This document shows, one piece after another, positions 10,244 to 19,200 of a stretch of DNA of 22,420 nucleotides; the stretch's first letter is position 1, and every line of letters starts with the position of its first letter. The notes below the pieces were generated by a model. That model had not been told where the DNA came from. It searched no databases and saw only the letters and a list, made by a program, of their open reading frames with translations. Both the position numbers and the translations under genes were made by a program. The stretch comes from Perkinsus chesapeaki (taxonomy: Eukaryota; Perkinsozoa; Perkinsida; Perkinsidae): positions 1 to 22,420 of the forward strand of contig JAAPAO010000582.1 in the NCBI GenBank assembly GCA_013115145.1, given 5' to 3'.

Positions 10244-13200
10244 GTAGCTAAGGAATATTAGCATCTTCTTGAGAGTGCTCAGGCGGTCCATCCGGTGACG
10301 GGATTGCCAGAGTACCTGGGAGGAGACTGTCTCCTCGCTCAGGATTTCAACTGCCTTCCTGGTGAGAAACGAACTTGAGTGGATAGCGTCTTCAACCGTG
10401 GCACGATAATCAGAATTATACCCATCTTGTATCTAAGCGCAGTTAGTGTAGTGTACCTCCGTTTTAGGACGTATGTTCGTAACCTATTTGGAGCCTGTCT
10501 GTGAGTTGGACACCGCAAAGTCATTTTGTGTGCCCGTCACCGAAGCTCATCCGAGGTGGTGTCGACATGTCCTTGATACACTAGGCTCTACTTTTCAGTT
10601 GGATGTATTCTACCGTACCTATCGAAGAGGAGGCTCCTCTCTGGAAACGACCAATAAGGGCGATCGACTTGTCAAATGGCGAATACGATCTCTTTGTTAC
10701 CGGTCAGTTGACCAATATAGCTTTACTCAATGTGTCAAATTAAAGGTTACAGTGCCGGAAACTACTCGCTTGTCATTCGAGCAATCTGGCAATATGGTCT
10801 TCTGGGACAGTACTGGGACAACTCCGTCTACCTCGGTACACCGGTAGAGTCCAGAGTTGATTCCATCCTAGACTTCAATTGGGAGGAGCGTCCCGTAGCC
10901 AGGTGGTCAACGGACTTTGTTTCGGCAAGGTAGTGTGCCGCAATGACGCACCGGATGTCAGTGTCAAATCAGATGGACAGGCTTCGTTGAGCCGCCTTAC
11001 AACGATACTTATACTTTTTATTGCGAAGTGGCCGACTCCAACGACAATTGCCGGATATGGTTGGACGGTGTTCTCATCGTTGAGCGTTGGTTCGAAGATG
11101 GTGACAAATTATCTGATCTATCCACTGAGGTGGGCGTGAGGCACTGCAGCACAGACTTGCCTTTCAACCTCAGACACCATTGTCATCCGGAAGAGTTGAT
11201 CTGTTTAGAAAAGACGGCAAAAGGAATAATATCCCACTGGTTGCTGGGCAGTTGTATTCGATACGAGTAGACTATCGTGAAAGGACCGATAAAGCTTCAA
11301 TAAGGCTGTTTTGGAGCAGCGCTTATTGGCAAACGAAGAGTGTTATATACAGCAGGTTAGTGAATTCGATAAATCACTTCCTCCGTTTTCTATAGCACTT
11401 GTATAAATGTAGGCAACCCCCTCCGACACGTAACACATCCTTTATTACTACTGTTTCTGACCTCGGGGATTGTTGACCGGCTTTTCTATTACACACTCTA
11501 AATAGTCGACTCTCAAATGCAGCAGCTTACCAAAAAGCGATTTCTCCCCGAGATCACAATCTGTGAACCGCTTGAATCTTATCTATAGCGAGGTTGCCAG
11601 GTACCTCTGGCGAGGAGCATTCATCCGTGATTCACCTTACTCGGTCGCGGTTAACCCAGGGGTGCCATACGGGCCCGAGAGCCTAGTTCATAGTGCTGAA
11701 GCATCTGATATTACTAAACCGTTCACCTCTAGGCTCACTACACTCTACGTTCAAACCCGAGACATAGCCGGCAATGATTGCGACACATTCTACCCTGATA
11801 CAGTGGTGCTCGCATCTTTAACTTCTGACACCTCTAGCAGTGCTTGTCGTACCTCTTCACTGGCTTCCTTGGGGCACCCGATGAAGAGCGATGATAACAA
11901 GGGCGGAGTTTATGTTATACAACTTGTGCTGGAGAGCTGCGGACAACATACTTTAAGCGTAACAGTCAACGGTCTTCACGTGAAGTCGTCACCGTTCACC
12001 ATATCCATACAAGGAGGGCCCGTTGCTGCCCTCCAGGTTGTTGCTGATGGTACAGCTTCCAGGGAGTTCGTAGTTGGCCAGCGCTCTTACATTGATTTAA
12101 TATTAAGAGATGCTCACGGCAACCCGACAAGTGGCGATGGGTTCGATCCCGAGCGAGATGTTCATGCGAAGCTTGTGTGGCTGTCTCCATACGACAGGCT
12201 TAATGAGTACATATCACTGCCCGATCCTCCAGAGGGCGCTTCACTGTGTACTGGCTTCACAAGGAACGAGTGGCGTAGCCGATGCAGTGGCTTTGAGTTT
12301 CTTGAAGATTTCCTATTCCTATCCAACACATTTCCGGTGTCGATCGAGCCAGAAGTTGAGTACTTCAACCGTGACGCAGGTTTTGTCCGCCTAGCTTTCA
12401 CAGCCTTCAGAGCTGGGCCGAGCAACTGGTCTGTGACGATAAATGGTACCCGTATAAGAGGACCCTACGCAAGTCCAGACGTGGCACGTTTGGGCCCACT
12501 AGAGAGTTTAGAGGCGCGCGAGAATAGTCCATGGTATGCCTGGGGTAAGCCTGCCGAAAGGGCTTATGGCCCGATGAGCATCATACGCTATACCGACCTT
12601 CATTATCTGAGGGCAAGTCCGGCTCTTGCGAACGAGACCAATATAACAATTCTAGCTCTATTGAGGGACCGCTTCGGCAATGTCATTTCAGTTCATACTG
12701 GTCAAGACGTCACCATCCGAGTTGGAACATCTTTTGGCGTAGCAGATGAGCCTTGCAGCTACTCTGGTGGTGGCCAGTTCTTCTGCAGTATAATACCGGT
12801 GGTCGCTAATGACTCACAGGAGCTCAGTGTTGACATCGACGGTCTACCGGTCAGTGTCGTTGTTGGCGACCCACCGATAGGAGACCAATGCTACGGGCCA
12901 CGACCGTGTAACACTGACAAGGGGCGTAGAATAACGACTTCCACCGGGCTAGACATAACCTGCGATTGTCGGCAAGAGCTTATCTTTGGTAAGAGTCGGC
13001 AAGCCCTCATAGAAATAACCATTTCGCAGGACCCCATCTGATTCCTGTGCGACCGTCTTCACCGCGCGGGTATTACACAACCATTGATTGTCCGTATTGC
13101 TTTAAATACAGAGGGAGCTTGGTAGGGACTCGTCGGCAATTGGAGTTCACCCTGCATGGTTTTCTAGATTGCTGGCGGCGGTCCCTATGAGGCACTTGTG

Positions 13201-16200
13201 ACATTGCGGGACTCCGCCGGGAATCTGATAACTGATGCTGATAGCTATATTTCTGAAAATATTCCTTTTGAATCACGTGTCAAGGTAGGAACCGCAAAGA
13301 CTCCTATCGCACGATGTGAGTCCCTCGGCAAGGTCAGAGCGATCATTGGGGAGGAGTGGATGGAAGAGGGTATGATAAATAGCAACGGCACGGTGACACT
13401 CATGATCAAGTATACAGTCGCTGGTATAGTGAATGTTTATACCGCTGCACACTCACGTCCTCTTTAGAGATCGCAACATTGCGCGTACTTGTCGGAGTTG
13501 GTTGTACTACTCGAAGTGAGCGAAACAGCAGGCGTGTCGACTCGGATGTTTGTGAAGAGGTGCCGAGCCATCACAATGCTGTTACCATTGTTGAGTGTGC
13601 AGATAAAGGGTTCTCCGAGTGAACCACTCACCTTCCATCCATCGACTCCCTCTCCACTCGGTTCAGACTGTCGAATACCAGCAAACAGGGTGGGCAGCGG
13701 CGCCATCACCTGTGTCGTTCAGTCCGTGAGTAGATCCTACCACCACGCGTAGGGGAGGACTTTCTGGTCACTTGTTCGCCCAGAGATGCATACAGTAACT
13801 TGGTTTCCGACCCTGCAGCCAACGGACAACATTTTTTGGTCACTATGGAAGGTACGGTTCTTATGTATGTTGCTTATACATATTCAACTCGGTTCTATTA
13901 GGGCCCCCCACTCCGTTCGGAATTGCGGCCCGCCGGATATCTTCGTGGTTACGATACGACGCACTGGCTGGCGTGTATGATGTTAACGAGCCACGATAAT
14001 GATGCGTTACGCTTAGTTACACGAGCGCAAGAAGAAATGCAGGAGATTTAACTGACGAAACTCTAAGACCGTTGAGCTCGGGATTGTGGGATATTGTGGT
14101 GAGTGACCGTAACTGGCGCTCGAGAGGAGCTTCTATGCCGGGGTAGTCTAGCGGTTATGACGTCTGCCTTACACGTAGAAGGTCGCGAGTTCGATCCTCG
14201 CCTCTGGTATCCGTATCTTCATTGCAAGCAATCGATACTATTAATCCGAGTTTCCTATTCTACCGCAGGTTACGCAAGTTGTACCTGGTGGATCTCTGGT
14301 CACAATCTACACCACTCCCAACCAGGGAAGTAGCGGCCTACTTGACGCCATTTACACCACCTATGACCTCGATCAGGAATATCGGTGTGACTCATTCCTA
14401 GGTCAGGCATGAGCTTAGGTAGCACTTGCAGGTACACAAGGATTGATAATAATGTGAGCTTGGATGTGCCAGTAATGTCTCTAGTTCATGATGGGGCTCC
14501 GATATCGAGGTTAGAATATCTCATATAGACGACGAATCACTATTCAAAAGATGACCCTCAGGTGGAGTGTTACGTGGCGTTTTTGGCTTCGTCCACTGCC
14601 GATCGAGCCGTTGTATGGCGGCATCCACGAGTTCAAAATGGACACCACCGGGGGAACTAATATCTCATTTCGAGTCAATGGTAAGCACTCGGAAGCTTCC
14701 TCATCGATTCTGGTTTCAGGGACATTGTGCAGCTCGCTGAGTAGCTGTAACGTTACCCTGGATCCCCTCATCCACAACGTCTACCGTCCCTTCCCGTGCT
14801 CGGTTAATTATACTCATCAAGAGGGCCATGCTACTCTGAAGCTGCTCCATCGTTACCATTCGTTCGATTCCTCTACGGGTCCACCAATTATCACTAGTTG
14901 GAAGGAGGTGACTCACTTTATAGAAGCACCGCCTTCACTTCACCAGTTAGGTTAATGCTTCGGAACTTCATTATGGCCTGCCAGTTCGTCACATAAATAG
15001 TTTGGCACACTCCTACATGGCTCCTTTCCCGGCAACAGTCGGTGCTGGATTGGCTGCGTCTACCGAGAGCACACTAACCGACCTGGGTGTTCTATTTGCC
15101 TACAGCGAGAACTCTTTCACCTTCGTCCCTCGAGACGTATGGGGTAACGCAGCGACTTCATGGTACGAAACGACGCTCATCGAACGCCTGCATAGTTATA
15201 TAAGTGGTGATCCTGACACGACGATAACATGGGACTTGCATCCGACGGTAACAGGGGCGTATCGAGCCACTCTAAGACCCAAGATAAGCAGTGCGAGAAT
15301 GCGCACTACTGATATAAACGATCCCGACTTCTTGGCCAAAGCGAAAGTATCCTCTTTTTCTAGTTTGCTTGTTGTCACACTTGACGGTGGTGATATCAAA
15401 GACTCCCCCGCAGAGATACTGATCGGTCCTTCGAGCGGCTACGGCCGAGGAACGATAATTTCTGGTAGCGGCTCCTATGAAGCTACAGTGGCATTGACGG
15501 CGTCATTTGACCTGACGCTCTTCGATAGGCTGAACAACCCTCGGCTCGATTGGTCGAAAGATGATGATGTCGAGTGTTGGGTATCAAATACTCAAAGCTC
15601 GCATATTGTACCGATACACTGTGGCTTTTTGAACGACACTCAAACATGGAGATGTACATACACTCCTATAATAAGCGGTAGACTTCGAATTCAATGCAAA
15701 GTTAACGGTGATTTCGTTCGCGTTGGCGCTGTTGAATACATGACGGTGGTAGTGAAAGCGCACCCCGTTGCACCACAAGGCGCGGCTGTTCACGAAATTG
15801 CCAAGTCCGATGAGAATGCATTCCAACATATTGCCACAAGAGTGAACGCTTCGTTTACTGTATACAGTCCCGATACTGGGCATGTCTGGCCACGAGAGTA
15901 CCACAAGGATCAGGAACCACCACCAAAGCTTGGCCTATGGTACGAGGACATCTATGGTAACCGTGTAACCAATGACGAGGCTGTGGCAATGTTATGTGAG
16001 GCTGACTATCCCGCCAGACTCGACGAGCATGGTGTAGGAGATACTAGATCGGCATCTTCAAGGAAACAGATTGGTCCGGTGAGCATCGGCAATATATCTT
16101 CGTACGTTACCATTCGCGCAGATCGACCTTGATATCAATCTGGGACGATTTGATCTACCTCTACAACCGGAGGTCTTCCCATCTGATGGGTCGTATCGTC

Positions 16201-19200
16201 TTTGGTGCTTTATACTTCAACGGGGTGGTCTTTATCTCAGAGCTTGGGACTCCCCTTGGCCTGAAGATATGCATCATCCAACACAGGTCAAACGAGATGG
16301 TCGCGCACCTTGGCTGACTTTCTCTCTCAGAGACTTTTTCCATCTCATGTGTCCGAGACATTCTATAAGGCACCGACCGATTGGGGCTTCGCTTCCCTCA
16401 TCTGGGATGGCTTCTTGAGGCCTTCGGAGGATGCCATTTACACCTTATCGCTGAAATCACCTCCAGACGCTACGGCCACCCGACTTTTCTTCAACTATAC
16501 CGTCGACGCCCTCAATATGACCCTACCATTAAAGAGGAGCGTAATCTATCCCATACAAGTAGCAGAATCTAGTCCGGCACGTGGCGCTGCTCCCTAAAGG
16601 TACATGTCTACGGAATCAAAGGTGGCGAGTCCGTGAGTCTTCTATGGACTAATGGCACCGTTCCTCTCCATGAAGTCGACGCGTCATTCCTTTTACACTC
16701 GCCTTCGCTCCTGGCGGGCTTTCCTCGCTCCCTTAACGCTACAACTTCACCGACCGCGCGACGCCTTTCGCCTGCTCGACCTGACGAAGTCCCACCATCA
16801 AAGATAGCCAAGCCTATGACCTCGGGCATTCAGCAGCGCAGAAATCTGAAGAAATCGTCGCAGCTACTGTTGCCAGCACCGGAGAGGAAGAAGCATACTC
16901 CAACTGAGCTGGAGATTGCTAAAGAGAAGATTCTTGTTTCTCCGTCTGATACGGCGCATGTGTACCCTACGCATCGCCAACTGAGCGACTTGCCTGGAAA
17001 GCCAACAGTCGTACGTGGTCAGAACTCAGAGAATCGGATAACAGTGAAGTGGGATGCCGTTACTAGCCAGACGTCTCCAGTTACCTATACTGTCCTAGTA
17101 GACGGCGAAGTTGAAGCTACAGGTCTGGCTGCTTAGTCGCTCAACGCACAATATTTAAAAACTCAGGTGTCTCGGAATTATCGTACACATTGAGCCCCTG
17201 CAGCACAGGACAAGTCTATGACTTCACCGTAAAGCGACACTGTTAACAGTCTAGCTCATCAGATGCAGGTCTACGCCTCGTCCCCAGATGGCGATGGCCC
17301 ACCAAGTGATAATCTGAATCGACCATGTGGTCGAATCTCTGGTCCCACCGGCACCCCTAGGTGCGGCGGAAACCTTGTATCCCTTACCGTCGCCTCAGAT
17401 TGCGTGGGGCTGATTGCCTTGCTACTCCCCCATGGATTGCCTTTGAATGGGATCCTCCTATTGATGATGGAGGCTTCCCGCTTAGAGGGTATAAGATACT
17501 TCGGGCATCTGAAAATGATCCCTTCAACTGGCAACCTATTGATCCAGTTAAGCTTGCCGTATTCTTCATATAAGAACTGCTCAAATAGGTCAGCGGTCTT
17601 TCTGTCGACCAGACTAATTTTACCGATAAGCTGACAGAGTCCCTGGTTTACGGGGAGTACTACAGTTACAGAGTAGTAGCTATGAACGGCATCGACGACC
17701 TCGACCATTCCAATGCGTCCGAGCCACTTGTGGCTTTGTGCAGTAAACAATCGCATACCATCCGCCCTCCACTTCATCTCAGCTTCGCCGCCTTCCCCAC
17801 CTGCTCCTCCATCAAGGGATGATCCTCCTCAGTCTAGAACAGCCATCACCGTCACCTGGATAGAGGTGAAGACACCCAGTAGTTCAGACCATGCATTGCC
17901 GGTAGGCTGCCGATGTTGACGGTTACCGTCTCTATGCCAAGCGAAATGACTACGAAGACATCAATCTCATTTACGATGGTCTGGGCGTTCGTGATCGTCT
18001 AAGCTATAAACATTCTGGGCAAGTCCAACTCATCTTTAATGCTTGACATGGAATGCCTAGGTTAGAAACGGGAGTCTTCTATACCTACTGGTTGACGACT
18101 TTATCAGCCGCAAGTGAGAGCGGTCGCTCACGGCCCTTAATAGCCGTGGCCGCCGAACTAAGCGGTCCGCCGTTTAACGCGGTCTCCATGGGTCCGAAGG
18201 ATTTCAGGTGGGCCGAGCGCCGATGAGCACTGTAGAGTGGAGTTAGGTGGCAATACCCTGAGGACGATGGCGGATCACCAGTACGATCTTTCGAGGTCCT
18301 CATGAGACCGTTCAATGCAACTGGCAATTATCCGGTCAATTGGACTAGTCTCAACGACTCTGTGTTTTACTATCATCCGTGGCAGCGATCATTTTCTAGG
18401 TAGCCTCAAGCTTCGTAGCATACCGGCCCTATTGTCCTCAGGACTGATCTTTTCGGAGTTGGCCATGTGTTCTCCATGTCGGTTCGTGCCGTAACTGATG
18501 CCGGCAAAGGTCTGGCCTCCTCTGATGTGTCGGTGACGGGAGGCCAGCGACACCGCTATGTACAGCTCAAAGGCATGTCGGTGTCAGAGTAAGTATCACC
18601 ATGGCCAAGCACATCGGAATACTACTCATAGGAATTTCATCCGACTAGAGTGGGACAGTCCAGCCCCTGCGATACCCATGGATGTCTACGTCGATGATGG
18701 AAATGGTGGTCCTTTGCAACTTTGGCTCGATAACCTTCATGCCACCAATGTGGCAGTCGGTCCTTTGACAACAGGGAAAAGCTACAGGGTTCAGGTATGA
18801 AAATTGCTAAGGGTGAAAGAGCATGTAAAAGCAGAAGCCGGTTTAGCTTAGTGGTAGAGCGTCAGTCTTGTAAACTGAAGGTCGGCGGTTCGATCCCGCC
18901 ATCCGGCTTAGGTAGCCCTATGTCTGCCTATGGCTTCTCGGTAGCTTTCCCGTACGCCTGTTGTCGAACAAGCTCACCGCGTTGGGTTTGCATACAGCAA
19001 CCCTAGTAGGTTATGAGCTCAACTTCGTGTATCGCCGAGCAATGCCTTGGAACACCTACCACCTCGAATGGTCAGCCATCAGTGATCTCTAACATCATAT
19101 CTATAATCCTCTCTGGCCATGCTCAGCCACCGACTGCTCTCGTGCATGTTCGACACACCGGGACATCAGTGGAAGTAACCAGTTGGGATGGGCCAATAAT

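Noticed and set aside
11563-11588. A 26-nt intron (GTGAAC...ctatag)
   Set aside because: A 38-nt alternative with the same donor and the acceptor at 11600 is also in phase and matches the size class of other introns better.
17271-17777. 168-aa open frame on the minus strand
   Set aside because: It lies opposite FN3 exons 17269-17742 of the giant gene, which show clear domain motifs; antisense shadow.
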